A DNA stretch of 64,000 bases. It comes from an uncultured Nitrospirales bacterium. Its GTDB lineage: Bacteria; Nitrospirota; Nitrospiria; Nitrospirales; UBA8639. The position numbers and the translations under genes are program-made. This document shows, piece by piece, positions 27,436 through 35,665 of this stretch. The notes under the pieces are model-generated. The model worked only from the letters and a program-made list of their open reading frames with translations, was not told the DNA's origin and made no database searches. Position 1 is the first letter of the stretch. Each line of letters starts with the position of its first letter. Location: assembly GCA_951812745.1 (NCBI GenBank), contig OX638327.1, positions 186,001 to 250,000 of the forward strand. The letters are read 5' to 3'.

Positions 27436-28226
27436 TCACTGCGGTGACTCCTCACTGGCGTCCCGGTTGTTCCCTCCGGCGCGGTTCTGCTCGCCGGCCG
27501 GTGCGGCGAGCGGCGGCCATTCGACCGAGTCGCTGCATTGGCTGGGAAAACGGCAAGCCTTGATGCGATAGCGCCGGACGCCGGGCGTACGGCCCTCGGG
27601 CAGGACGAACGACGTCTGGCCGGGGTCATAGACGTGGAGGACGTGGTGCCAGGGCCCTTGCCCCATCGATTCCTTCACGGTCACGTATCCCGCGCCTTCG
27701 GGCCAGCGCCAATGCAGTTCGTCGCGGCCGTCGTCGAGCCGCCGGGTCGCAAGCGAGTCCGGCGGACGCAACGCGCCGGGAAAGATCGGACGATTGGGGG
27801 CGAGTTCCCGCGCGCGCGGTAGTGCCGCGCCGCGTCTTCGTACTCCGGGTCGGTCGCGGCGGCGTGAAACAGCCGCGCCAGGCTGTGATGGATTTTCCAA
27901 CTTTCGGGCTCCGTGCGCACGACCTCTTCGGCCTCACACGACGCCCATTCGAGCGGGCGCAGGACGCGCTGGTCGTTTTTGGCCCGGATCTCAGGCCAAT
28001 GATCGCCGAGCACGTTGAATAGCCACTGGCACTGGGTGTTCGCCAGCGCAAGTGCGGCCCACAGCGCGAAAATGATCTCGATGATCGCTCGAGACCAGAC
28101 CGCCTTGCCGATCACGAATGGGAAAATCGTGCTCGGCGTGACCACGAACGGGGTGAGCAGGAGAAGCAAGATGCCGGCGAATACGCCGAACCGCAAAACG
28201 CTTTCGGACGCCCGCTGCCCGGCCAT
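27436..28226 (-). pseudogene. O-antigen-ligase/polymerase-like gene, internally deleted and frameshifted
   Basis: It starts at ATG 28226, overlapping the upstream GT2 stop (TGATG). The first ~65 residues hold two hydrophobic helices with FPFVIGKAVWSRAIIEIIFALW, the usual opening of O-antigen ligase/polymerase proteins. Next should come about ten membrane helices and the Wzy_C loop. Instead the frame jumps to a soluble TPR-like tail (PESWKIHHSLARLFHAAATD). At a (CG)5 tract (27809-27818) the frame shifts. Losing one CG unit would restore a continuous reading HYRARELAPNRP and on to the stop at 27436. A gene decayed by deletion plus indel is the simplest reading. The membrane-core deletion is inference from family layout. 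Confidence 0.6.
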
Positions 28227-29266
28227 CAGCGCCCCCTCCCGCGAGCGCCGCCCGGCGCGCCCGCGAAGAAGCCGGTCGCCCACGCGAGGTGGATGATCAC
28301 CGCCACCACCGGCAGCAGCAGCGCCTCGGGGCGCCGGCGGCGAAGACCGAGCACGGCCGAGGCGGCGAGCAGGAACAGCCCATAGCCGAGAGGGCCCGCC
28401 GCCGCCGTGTACAATAGCCGTGTCCCCGCCTCCGGCGCGATCAGAGGAGCCAGGCCTTCGGCGGCGATCAGGCCTCCGGTAGCGCCCAGCACGGCCGACG
28501 CGGCCAGCGCCACGAGCAGCAGCGGCGCAACCACCTGCCGGAACCGCAACGAGCGGGGATGGCGTGCGAGCATGGCTCGCTTCCCGCGACCGTAGTGGAA
28601 ATACTGTCGAGCCAGCGCCTGTGGAGTGCCGCGGGGCCGGTAGTCCACGACCAGCGCCGGATCGAACCAGACCGTCCCGCCGCGTTCCCGCAACCGCCAG
28701 TTCAACTCGTAGTCTTCGTTGCGCAGGAGCGTCTCGTCCCAGCCCCCGGCCGCGTCCAGCACATCGCGCCGGAAGACGCCGGGAAACACCGTATCCACCG
28801 GACCCGCGCCGCCGCCGATGCGGTAGCGGGCATCGCCCGCGCCGAGCCATGTGGTCGTCGCCAGCGCCACGGTACGCTCGAAGAGCGTGTCTCCCACCGG
28901 ATTCTGGCGCCCGCCCACGTTCGCCGCGCCGGTGCGCAGCAACGTGCCGACCGCCTGGGTGAGGTATCCCGGAGGCAGCATGGCGTGTGCGTCGCAGCGC
29001 GCGACGACCGGGTACTTCGCGGCCCGTAGCGCGCAATTCAACCCGCACGGGGTCGTATGCTCGGGGTTGGGAACCACCTGGACCTCCGGAAATCGTCGCC
29101 GGACGAGCTCGCTTGTCGCGGAGGTCTCCGACCCGTCCGCGACGATCACTTCGGTCTCGCCGCCGTAGTCCTGAGCCAGTACCGATTCGAGGGTAGCCGG
29201 CAGCGTCGCCTCGGCGTTTCGCGCGGGAATGATCACCGACACCGGGGGCAGGTTGTTTGGGTTCAT
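28226..29266 (-). CDS. ExoA-like family 2 glycosyltransferase
   Basis: About 346 residues from the ATG at 29266 (MNPNNLPPVSVIIPARN). GT2 hallmarks: VSVIIPARNAEATL, EVIVADGSE, ARCDAHAMLPPGYL, VGGRQNPVGDT and the acceptor-side NEDYELNWRLRERG. The C-terminal ~110 residues contain two to three hydrophobic helices (LLLVALAASAVLGATGGLIAAEG and later). This matches membrane-attached GT2s such as succinoglycan ExoA. It is the first gene of the leftward island operon and overlaps the next gene by one nucleotide. Donor and acceptor sugars cannot be read from sequence. Confidence 0.85.
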   Translation of the reverse strand: MNPNNLPPVSVIIPARNAEATLPATLESVLAQDYGGETEVIVADGSETSATSELVRRRFPEVQVVPNPEHTTPCGLNCALRAAKYPVVARCDAHAMLPPGYLTQAVGTLLRTGAANVGGRQNPVGDTLFERTVALATTTWLGAGDARYRIGGGAGPVDTVFPGVFRRDVLDAAGGWDETLLRNEDYELNWRLRERGGTVWFDPALVVDYRPRGTPQALARQYFHYGRGKRAMLARHPRSLRFRQVVAPLLLVALAASAVLGATGGLIAAEGLAPLIAPEAGTRLLYTAAAGPLGYGLFLLAASAVLGLRRRRPEALLLPVVAVIIHLAWATGFFAGAPGGARGRGR

Positions 29267-29630
29267 GTCCACAAGGTCAAGGTCCGGCGCATCTCCGAAC
29301 CGGGTCACCGGCGACCGCTCTGTCAACAGGATGATGGGGCGAGTGTTGCACGGGTCTCGTAGCGGCCGCCAACGGCCGGCCCCGGGACCGGCGCTCGCGA
29401 AACCGAGGCGGCCGATTCGCGATAACCGCGTGGGGGTCAAGGAAAAAAGAACGGCAGCGCCAATGTTCCATGCGGAAACCGAAGGCGTAAATGTAAAATG
29501 CTACGATTAAAAAATTAGCTATACTTAATGTAGGGCCGGAGAGTCAAGCAGGAAATCAGGTTGTCTACAATAAAAGGGGGGAGAGGGGGAATCCGGGATT
29601 TGCGCAGCGGCGGCATCCCGTCATGCCGTC
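29267..29630. other. upstream region of the glycan operon
   Basis: The first ~170 nt are GC-rich like the island. Then the sequence turns sharply AT-rich (about 29480-29545), a plausible place for the leftward promoter, although I could not settle on a -35/-10 pair. No gene is seen. Confidence 0.35.
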
Positions 29631-29927
29631 TCAGAGTAGTTTGACTAAAGCCACAATCAGCGTGCTTTGCGCAATCATTGCCATCACTATCCATTTGATG
29701 AGATCGACCTTAGAGGCTTGAATTTTCGCCTCAAGCTCCGCCCTGACGGTTTCGTTTTTCGCTTGAAGCTCCGCCTTGACCGCTTGAAGATCGACCTTGG
29801 TGGCCAGGTTGCTGTTGAGCCGTTGGACCTGCTCTTTCGCCAGGGCCTCGGTCTGTTGTTCCGTGAAGCCGCTTTCAGTCAGATTTTCGACAAATCGGTG
29901 CGTATCAAAGGCGATCGCTTCATTCAT
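29631..29927 (-). CDS. DUF1640-like coiled-coil membrane protein
   Basis: 98 residues. The N-terminal FDTHRFVENLTESGFTEQQ is followed by a coiled coil (KVDLQAVKAELQAKNETVRAELEAKI) and a C-terminal transmembrane helix (WIVMAMIAQSTLIVALVKLL). The order matches DUF1640 (CCDC90-like) proteins. In bacteria these small proteins are common and uncharacterised. Its base composition is ordinary for the genome, unlike the island on its left and the sulfotransferase on its right. Confidence 0.75.
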   Translation of the reverse strand: MNEAIAFDTHRFVENLTESGFTEQQTEALAKEQVQRLNSNLATKVDLQAVKAELQAKNETVRAELEAKIQASKVDLIKWIVMAMIAQSTLIVALVKLL

Positions 29928-30038
29928 ATCAGGATTGTAGCCCGCGACCGCACCAAATGAAATGCCTGCCTAAGCGCAAGCGAGGGGCTCCTCTTCTTTC
30001 TCTTCCTCCCGGCATCTCTGTAGGTGCTCAGACTTGCT

Positions 30039-30067
30039 GTCGGGTGACGCGACGCGAACCCAACTTG
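30039..30067 (-). repeat. degenerate REP copy
   Basis: GTCGGGTGACGC arm, then GCGAACCCAAC arm. Related to the GTCGGGTT stem type with CGCG loops; the CTAC tail is lost. Confidence 0.4.
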
Positions 30068-30139
30068 CATCTGTACCCCGAGCCAGCCCGCCATGACTGC
30101 TTGATTCGTCGGTAAAAAATCCAGTATAGAGAACCACTT

Positions 30140-30170
30140 TGTCGAGTTGAGCGACGCGAACCCGACCTAC
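30140..30170 (-). repeat. degenerate REP copy with CTAC tail
   Basis: GTCGAGTTGAGC arm and GCGAACCCGACCTAC arm. The tail CTAC (GTAG on the other strand) is kept. It resembles the copy at 57003. Confidence 0.55.
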
Positions 30171-30174
30171 AGGG

Positions 30175-30216
30175 CTCTAGGCAGTCCCCCTGATAAGGGG
30201 GAGTGAGGGGGTCGTC
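30175..30216 (+). repeat. direct repeat, left copy flanking sulfotransferase C
   Basis: Begins CTCTAGGCAGTCCCCCTGA and continues TAAGGGGGAGTGAGGGGG. It also folds (CCCCCTGATAAGGGGG). The second copy at 31495-31534 differs at a few positions. Confidence 0.6.
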
Positions 30217-30334
30217 TTACAAAAGAGGGGCACCGAAGGAACCAGTGACAATTGTCAACGGATGACTGAACACGTACCGTTGGCTTCCGGTCGCTGTTGG
30301 ACGGCACTTGAGAAGAAACCGAAGGAGGAACGGG

Positions 30335-31276
30335 GTGCGGACGCAGGCCTTGCCGCGCGTGACGGCCGATACGCATGACGTGGCGCGGCTACTCGGCCGG
30401 GCTCTTCGGGTCGCCGGCCGGTGCGGCCTGCTGCCTGTCTGCGACACCGCCGGCAGGCGCCTCCCGGCCCGCATCGGCGCTGTCGTCCGGCGCCGGGCGC
30501 TCGACCGCCTGCTCGACCATCTGGCCCGCCGGCTGGCCGTCTCCCAAACGAGCGAGCACCGGGACCTCGCGGCGTCGCTGGCTGCCGCCGTCAGAGTGGA
30601 GGACTACCGGACTGCGCTTGCCCTCGTGCACACGGCGGGATGCCGGACCGACCTGGGAGCGGAAAAGATGGTCTCCCGGAGATACCGGTTTCTGTGGATC
30701 TGCAACCCCAAGGTGGCGTCGCGGAGTATCATCGCCGCGCTACGCGCAGCGGACCCCGACGTCACGCTGATTCGCGGCCGGACCCTGGACGAGGTCCTTG
30801 AACGCCGTCCGGAGGCCAAGGGGTACTTCAGCTTCGCCTTTGTCCGCCATCCCTGTGACCGGACCTTTTCCTGTTATGCGGACAAGCACAGCCTGGCGCT
30901 ACGCGACCGGGACGCATGGCGCTGGTTCATCGAGCCCTATCACGGCCTGAGCACTGGCATGAGCTTCGGCGAATTCTGCCGCTGGCTGAACACGCCCTCG
31001 GGATCGGATGCGTTCGCCGACCGTCACTGGCTCTCCCAGCACCGCCAGATTTGCACCTTGGATGGCCGCCTGCCGGATTTCCTCGGACATTGGGAAAACC
31101 TCGACGCCGACTGGCGCGCGGTGACCGAGCGGTTGGGGATGCCCTATCGCGATCTCCCGCGGCTGAACGTCAAGCCGGAGGAACACCCCGGAGAATGGCC
31201 GGACGCCACGACGGCGGCCTTGTTGAGACGGCGCTACGCAGAGGATTTCAGGGTCGGTGGCTATGGCGACCCATGA
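30335..31276 (+). CDS. sulfotransferase family 2 protein (copy C)
   Basis: 313 residues from the GTG at 30335, supported by AAGGAGG 7 nt upstream (30322-30328). The first ~100 residues are helical and unassigned. Then MVSRRYRFLWICNPKVASRS gives the 5'-phosphosulfate loop and SFAFVRHPCDRTFSCY the 3'-phosphate motif of PAPS-dependent sulfotransferases. HRQICTLDGRLPDFLGHWENLDADW is the usual family core. It is GC-rich like the island but transcribed rightward as a single gene between direct repeats. It differs clearly in sequence from copies A and B, so it probably modifies a different position or sugar. Confidence 0.8.
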   Translation: MRTQALPRVTADTHDVARLLGRALRVAGRCGLLPVCDTAGRRLPARIGAVVRRRALDRLLDHLARRLAVSQTSEHRDLAASLAAAVRVEDYRTALALVHTAGCRTDLGAEKMVSRRYRFLWICNPKVASRSIIAALRAADPDVTLIRGRTLDEVLERRPEAKGYFSFAFVRHPCDRTFSCYADKHSLALRDRDAWRWFIEPYHGLSTGMSFGEFCRWLNTPSGSDAFADRHWLSQHRQICTLDGRLPDFLGHWENLDADWRAVTERLGMPYRDLPRLNVKPEEHPGEWPDATTAALLRRRYAEDFRVGGYGDP

Positions 31277-31500
31277 CGAATGGCTGAGATGCGCGAGCCG
31301 ACCCTGACAGGGAGGACGGTCGACGCGCTGCTGTCGCCGCGCGATTTCGGGGTGGTCACGATCGCCCTACGGCGCGCCGGCGTTTGCACGCCCCCGGTCC
31401 TTACGCTGGGCGCTGGCGCACTTTCCGTTCCCTGCGTTGGGGATTACCGGCCAACTCCTGCGCTTCATGCTCGAGCGCCTGGACCGCAACCCGACTCTAA
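31277..31500 (+). pseudogene. GC-rich gene remnant after sulfotransferase C
   Basis: Two partial frames give protein-like sequence. One starts just after the sulfotransferase stop (MREPTLTGRTVDALL). Another covers the second half (RSLRWALAHFPFPALGITG, then QLLRFMLERLDRNP). Neither makes a complete gene, and the second runs into the direct repeat at 31495. I read this as the tail of a lost island gene. I do not recognise the family. Confidence 0.3.
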
Positions 31501-31534
31501 GCAGTCCCACTGAGAAGGGGGAATGAGGGTGTTG
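31495..31534 (+). repeat. direct repeat, right copy flanking sulfotransferase C
   Basis: CTCTAAGCAGTCCCACTGA followed by GAAGGGGGAATGAGGG, matching the left copy at 30175 with scattered changes. A third short match (GCTCTAGGCAG) occurs at 31581-31591. Confidence 0.6.
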
Positions 31535-31596
31535 GTTGTCATACGAGATAAACCACCCGTGCCCTCCTTATCAGGCGGAAGCTCTAGGCAGGAGTT

Positions 31597-31628
31597 GTAG
31601 GTCGGATTCCGCCTTTGGCTAATCCGAC
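31597..31628 (+). repeat. REP copy with mixed loop
   Basis: GTAG head, stem GTCGGATT/AATCCGAC, loop CCGCCTTTGGCT resembling the GTCGGGTTA-type loop. It marks the right edge of the GC-rich sequence. Confidence 0.8.
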
Positions 31629-31720
31629 CCGCCCGACTCTGTCTTGCCGTGTGGGGGGGGCTGTGGTACGGTGAAGAGAAGCGGGAGCCTTCGTGTGAAA
31701 ACGGAATAACGGGAGGGAGC

Positions 31721-32602
31721 GTGGTCGGATTCGCCGGTTTGAAAGCGCTGATGATCCTGGGTCTTGTCGTCGGTTGGAGCAATCATGGACTCGGGCAGAT
31801 CACGCCGATCGTGATCCATGATGCGGGCGTCTATTTTCCCGATCAAACGGGCAATGAGTGGACGTATCGGGGTCGGATCAGCGAAGGGGTCGTCAATCAG
31901 ATCGAGGATAAGACATTTGTGAACGTCTCGAAGGTCACGGGAAGAGAAAAAAAGGACGGCGTCATGGTCACGGTGTTTCACGATACCAATCCCGGAGACC
32001 AAGGGCCAACCGACAGTTATTATCTGCGTGATGCCGCAGGCATTCGCTATTACGGCTCCAAACCCGGAACGATCCTGGAACGGCAGTTGATCCCCTATCA
32101 AATTGTGCGGTTTCCTCTTGAAATGCCGAGTTCCTTTCATCAATTGGATCGAAAAGCCCTCAACTTGGGCTTGGATCTGGATCGTGACGGGCAGGCGGAA
32201 ACAGTGGACGTCCAGGCTACAGTGCGGATTAATGGGCAGGAGGCCGTGACGGTGCCGTTGGGGAGGTATGAACAGGCGATTCGCATGGAAGCGCACATGA
32301 AGTTGTTGGTGCATTTATCCGGGGACGGTACGCGGATATCCGGATTCGACACCATGACGCTGTGGTTGGTGAAAGGCGTGGGGCTGGTTAAGTATATCGA
32401 GCGGCAGATGATTCCGATGGTTGGTGCCGGGAAGGACCGGATGATCGAAATTACCGAGGAATTGGAAGAAGCCAAACTACAGGGTGGTACGGTCCTGCTC
32501 AGCCGGCGCGAATCCCCGGCGCATGGTGTTCTCGCACGTCAGCCGCTGAACCATGAATTGTTCCAGATACCCGTCTCCTCCGGCCTTGCTGCCCACCCCT
32601 GA
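31721..32602 (+). CDS. predicted exported protein of unknown function
   Basis: About 293 residues if started at GTG 31721; the frame is open from 31649. A signal-like segment (FAGLKALMILGLVVGWSNHGLGQ) is followed by a beta-rich body with YFPDQTGNEWTYRG, TDSYYLRDAAGIRYYGSK and FDTMTLWLVKGVGLVKY. The pattern of aromatic and charged strands suggests a secreted or periplasmic beta domain. No family is recognised. The last ~42 codons overlap the convergent putA gene by 126 nt. The overlapping tail (LLSRRESPAHGVL...) may be an extension past an original, lost stop codon. Confidence 0.6.
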   Translation: MVGFAGLKALMILGLVVGWSNHGLGQITPIVIHDAGVYFPDQTGNEWTYRGRISEGVVNQIEDKTFVNVSKVTGREKKDGVMVTVFHDTNPGDQGPTDSYYLRDAAGIRYYGSKPGTILERQLIPYQIVRFPLEMPSSFHQLDRKALNLGLDLDRDGQAETVDVQATVRINGQEAVTVPLGRYEQAIRMEAHMKLLVHLSGDGTRISGFDTMTLWLVKGVGLVKYIERQMIPMVGAGKDRMIEITEELEEAKLQGGTVLLSRRESPAHGVLARQPLNHELFQIPVSSGLAAHP

Positions 32603-35452
32603 CAGGCGATGGCCCCCGAAGGGTTGCCGTCCAACCAGCGATCCGGTGATGGGGCGGTTGATATAGAAATTCCCCACGTCGAAGGCTTCGCGAGCTTGCT
32701 GAATGTTGGAGGGACTTCGAGAGTAGATCCCCCCGGTCAGTGCGAAGTCCGATTGCATGGCCACGTGTAAGGCTTCCGTGAACGTTGTGCAGCGTAAGAC
32801 CGCGACCACCGGACCGAAAATCTCCTCGCGTGCGAGTCGATGATACGGTTGAATTCCGGTCACGATGATCGGACCCTGGAACCAGCCCTCGCCGCTCATC
32901 TTTCCGTCCAGCACTACCATCCCTTCTTGCCTGGCGATCTCGACGTATGCCCGAACCTTCTGGAGGGCGCGTTCGTCGATCATCGGTCCCATGTGATGAG
33001 CCGGATTCTCCGGCGGACCGACGTGCAGGCTTTGCGCGGCTTGCGTCAAACGCTCGACAAACTCTTGATACACCGGTTCCAGCACAATGGCGCGGGAACA
33101 GGCGGAGCATTTTTGCCCTTGATACCCGGTGAAGGACGACAGGACTCCGCTCACGGCTTCATCGAGATCCGCGGTTTCATCGACGATGATGGCGTTTTTC
33201 CCACCCATTTCCGCAATGGCGTGTTTGACGTGCGATTGACCGGGTAACACCTGTGCGGCCTGCCGGATGATCTCAAGTCCGGCTTCTTTCGATCCGGTAA
33301 AAGCAATCACGTGGATTCGGGGATGGGCAATAAGCGCTTTCCCGATTTCAGGTCCCCCCGGGAGAAAATGTAGCACGCCGTCAGGGAGCCCGGCTTCCTT
33401 AAAGAGGGCAAACAAATGATAACCCATCATCGGCGAGCGTTCCGAAGGTTTGAACAGAACGGTATTGCCCGTCACTAATGCGGCCGAGACCATCCCCGTG
33501 GGAATGGCCAATGAAAAATTCCACGGGGAAATCACAACGGCCACCCCGCGAGGCAGCCATTCCAGGTGATTCAACTCACCAGGTTCATGTCCCAGGAGTT
33601 GCGGCCGTCCCAGGTGGCGCATGTGGCCGGCGTAGAATTCGAGAAAATCGATGGCTTCGGCAACGTCCGCGTCTGCTTCTCTCCAGGGTTTCCCCGTTTC
33701 AAGAATTTCCCACGCGGCCAACTCGAACCGGCGCTGCCGCATGAGTTTCGCCACGACACGGAGATATTCGGCGCGGGTGCCGGCCGGCGTGATACGCCAG
33801 GATTCAAACGCTTCATGCGCGGCCTCAATCACCGGGTCCAATTCGCCGGGGGAATAACAGGGAACGCGGGCAATGACTTCGTCCGGCCGGCTGGGATTGG
33901 TCGAAACCAGTTCGTCTTTCAACTGCTCGATCGTCGAAGGTACGGCGAAAGAAGGCGAGTGTCCGAGTTGTCGTGTGACCCGTTCGATGGCTTGAGTCAT
34001 GGCATGACGCGAGGCCTCGCGTGAAAAATCCGTATGCGGTTCATTGCAAAAGTGCGGGCTGAAGTCCGGTTGAGAGAGAGAACCCGTCTGGGCACCCGTT
34101 GTCTCCGGTGGGGCGAGTAACACCTCCAAGGGTGTTTCCTGTTTCCGCTGTTGCGAGAGGAAGGATTCGTTGGAGGTGTTTTCCAACAACCGTCTAACGA
34201 GATAGGCCATGCCCGGCAGAAGTTGTCCGACCGGCGTATACACTCTCACGCGACGCCCATATTGCACAATCGCGCGTTGCAATGAATCGGCCATGCCGTA
34301 AAGCGACTGGTATTCGCAGGTCTCCGGGGAGAGGCCTTGGGATTGGGCGACGGCTTCGGCATGAGCCAGACTTCGTACATTATGAGTGCCGAAGGCCGGA
34401 CGGAGCAGCGAGGGGTGGGTCAGCAGCTTTTTGCTGAGATATTCAAAGTTGGCGTCCGTCTCGGTTTTTCGGCTCAACACGGGAACGGGCCAACCGCGTT
34501 GTGTGTTTTGAATGTTTTCCGCGTCCCAGTACGCGCCTTTGACCAACCGAATAGTGACGGGAGAGCCGCGTTGTCGGACCCAATCCACGAGGCGATCCAA
34601 GGTGCGGTCGGCATCCCGAAGATAGGCCTGCAGGGCAATCCCTGGCCACGGGTATTCCCGATACGCCGGTTCCGAGAGAATCCGCATGAAAATCTCACAG
34701 GTCAAATCTTTGAGCTCATAGTGTTCCATGTCGAACGTTAGAGACGCCGGCAGTTGCAACGCCACGTCCAGAATAGGCCGAAGCCGTGCTGCCACACCTT
34801 CAAAACTTCCATCGGGATCAGCCGGGTCCAACTGCGAATACAGGGCAGAAATTTTAACTGACAGGTTGACGCGCGGGATGACTCCGAGGTGATCCCGTTC
34901 GAGCAACGGCCGGCCGGGCCAAGCTTGAGCCTGTGCATGATACTCGCGCAGAGCATCCAAACATCGGTCCCGGTATTGATCGGCTTCAGCTTCGCTGACG
35001 GTTGTTTCACCCAGCAGATCAACCGACGCACAGCGTCCCGATCGCCACAGGTGCTTCAGTACCGGCATCGCGTTGTGAATCGTATCTCCGGCGATAAACG
35101 TATAGGCCATGCGCGTGAATTGCCGGCGCAGTACGAGGGCCCCGACGTGGGTGCCGATCCGGGTGGCGGGAAGTTTCTGCAGAGACCACTTGAGGGATTG
35201 GGGAAGAATGGGAGTGTGACTGAAGTATTCGGCAAGGAGTCGAGTAAATTGTTCATCCGTTTTGAGCGTTGGGAGCACGTCCACAAAGCGGAAGAGTTGA
35301 ACTTTGAAATCCTCATCCTGCATGCCCCAGTCCATGAGCAGGTCATTCCACCAGCGTTGACTCAGGACGGACGGGGTGCCGGTTTTACAGTGCTCGGCCA
35401 ACGTGCGGCCGATGTGCCGGATGGACGGTTCGAGGAGCTGTTCCGCGTGCAT
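32477..35452 (-). CDS. putA: bifunctional proline dehydrogenase / glutamate-semialdehyde dehydrogenase
   Basis: 991 residues. The N-terminal half is a FAD-dependent proline dehydrogenase barrel: VNLSVKISALYSQLDP, VRLVKGAYWD-like IRLVKGAYWDAENI and AFGTHNVRSLAHA. The C-terminal half is an aldehyde dehydrogenase with VISPWNFSLAIPTGM, FTGSKEAG, EMGGKNAIIVD (general-base glutamate) and GQKCSACSR (nucleophilic cysteine). The length fits the short PutA type without the DNA-binding ribbon-helix-helix domain, so it should be enzymatic only. It oxidises proline to glutamate. Single gene, overlapping the exported protein gene tail to tail. Confidence 0.95.
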   Translation of the reverse strand: MHAEQLLEPSIRHIGRTLAEHCKTGTPSVLSQRWWNDLLMDWGMQDEDFKVQLFRFVDVLPTLKTDEQFTRLLAEYFSHTPILPQSLKWSLQKLPATRIGTHVGALVLRRQFTRMAYTFIAGDTIHNAMPVLKHLWRSGRCASVDLLGETTVSEAEADQYRDRCLDALREYHAQAQAWPGRPLLERDHLGVIPRVNLSVKISALYSQLDPADPDGSFEGVAARLRPILDVALQLPASLTFDMEHYELKDLTCEIFMRILSEPAYREYPWPGIALQAYLRDADRTLDRLVDWVRQRGSPVTIRLVKGAYWDAENIQNTQRGWPVPVLSRKTETDANFEYLSKKLLTHPSLLRPAFGTHNVRSLAHAEAVAQSQGLSPETCEYQSLYGMADSLQRAIVQYGRRVRVYTPVGQLLPGMAYLVRRLLENTSNESFLSQQRKQETPLEVLLAPPETTGAQTGSLSQPDFSPHFCNEPHTDFSREASRHAMTQAIERVTRQLGHSPSFAVPSTIEQLKDELVSTNPSRPDEVIARVPCYSPGELDPVIEAAHEAFESWRITPAGTRAEYLRVVAKLMRQRRFELAAWEILETGKPWREADADVAEAIDFLEFYAGHMRHLGRPQLLGHEPGELNHLEWLPRGVAVVISPWNFSLAIPTGMVSAALVTGNTVLFKPSERSPMMGYHLFALFKEAGLPDGVLHFLPGGPEIGKALIAHPRIHVIAFTGSKEAGLEIIRQAAQVLPGQSHVKHAIAEMGGKNAIIVDETADLDEAVSGVLSSFTGYQGQKCSACSRAIVLEPVYQEFVERLTQAAQSLHVGPPENPAHHMGPMIDERALQKVRAYVEIARQEGMVVLDGKMSGEGWFQGPIIVTGIQPYHRLAREEIFGPVVAVLRCTTFTEALHVAMQSDFALTGGIYSRSPSNIQQAREAFDVGNFYINRPITGSLVGRQPFGGHRLSGVGSKAGGDGYLEQFMVQRLTCENTMRRGFAPAEQDRTTL

Positions 35453-35499
35453 GGCAGCCTTCTTCCTTCATTGTACTCCTTTTCCAATCGGCAAGCCGG

Positions 35500-35530
35500 G
35501 TAGGTCGGATTAGCGTAGCGTAATCCGACA
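35500..35530 (+). repeat. REP copy (cluster near RAYT, 1)
   Basis: GTAG head, GTCGGATTA/TAATCCGAC stem, GCGTAGCG loop. First of three copies between putA and the HicB-like gene. Confidence 0.85.
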
Positions 35531-35541
35531 GGGTTGGCGGA

Positions 35542-35575
35542 TTGTTGGGTTACGCCTGCGGCTAACCCGACCTAC
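35542..35575 (-). repeat. REP copy (cluster near RAYT, 2), inverted
   Basis: TTGTTGGGTTA, a GCGG-containing loop, TAACCCGAC and the CTAC tail. Opposite orientation to its neighbours, so 35500-35575 is a BIME-like pair. Confidence 0.85.
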
Positions 35576-35599
35576 TGACAGACAGCCAGCAGCCCTCTC

Positions 35600-35632
35600 G
35601 TAGGTCGGATTAGCGGAGCGTAATCCGACAAT
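35600..35632 (+). repeat. REP copy (cluster near RAYT, 3)
   Basis: GTAG head, GTCGGATTA/TAATCCGAC stem, GCGGAGCG loop. The preceding 24 nt (GACAGCCAGCAGCCCTCTC and flank) are repeated before the copy at 35845. Confidence 0.85.
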
Positions 35633-35665
35633 CAGATTGTATGAGCCATAGCACAGAGGCCAAGT

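Larger units (their letters stand above)
29928..30334. other. repeat-rich gap before sulfotransferase C
   Basis: Holds two degenerate REP copies (30039-30067 and 30140-30170) and one copy of a 40-nt direct repeat (30175-30216) whose partner lies at 31495-31534. No gene is seen. Confidence 0.5.

Noticed and set aside
25068-27563. An 831-codon open frame on the + strand opposite the glycosyltransferase fusion
   Set aside because: The sequence is arginine/proline-rich with no motifs. High GC removes stop codons from antisense frames; the minus frame has clear enzyme motifs and a ribosome site.
27681-29048. A 455-codon minus-strand frame spanning the GT2 gene
   Set aside because: Only the last 181 codons (from 28226) are protein-like. 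The upstream part is a shadow of the GT2 gene in another frame.
35500-35632. Three regularly placed repeats considered as a CRISPR array
   Set aside because: The units alternate in orientation, have different stems and no constant-length spacers; they are REP hairpins.
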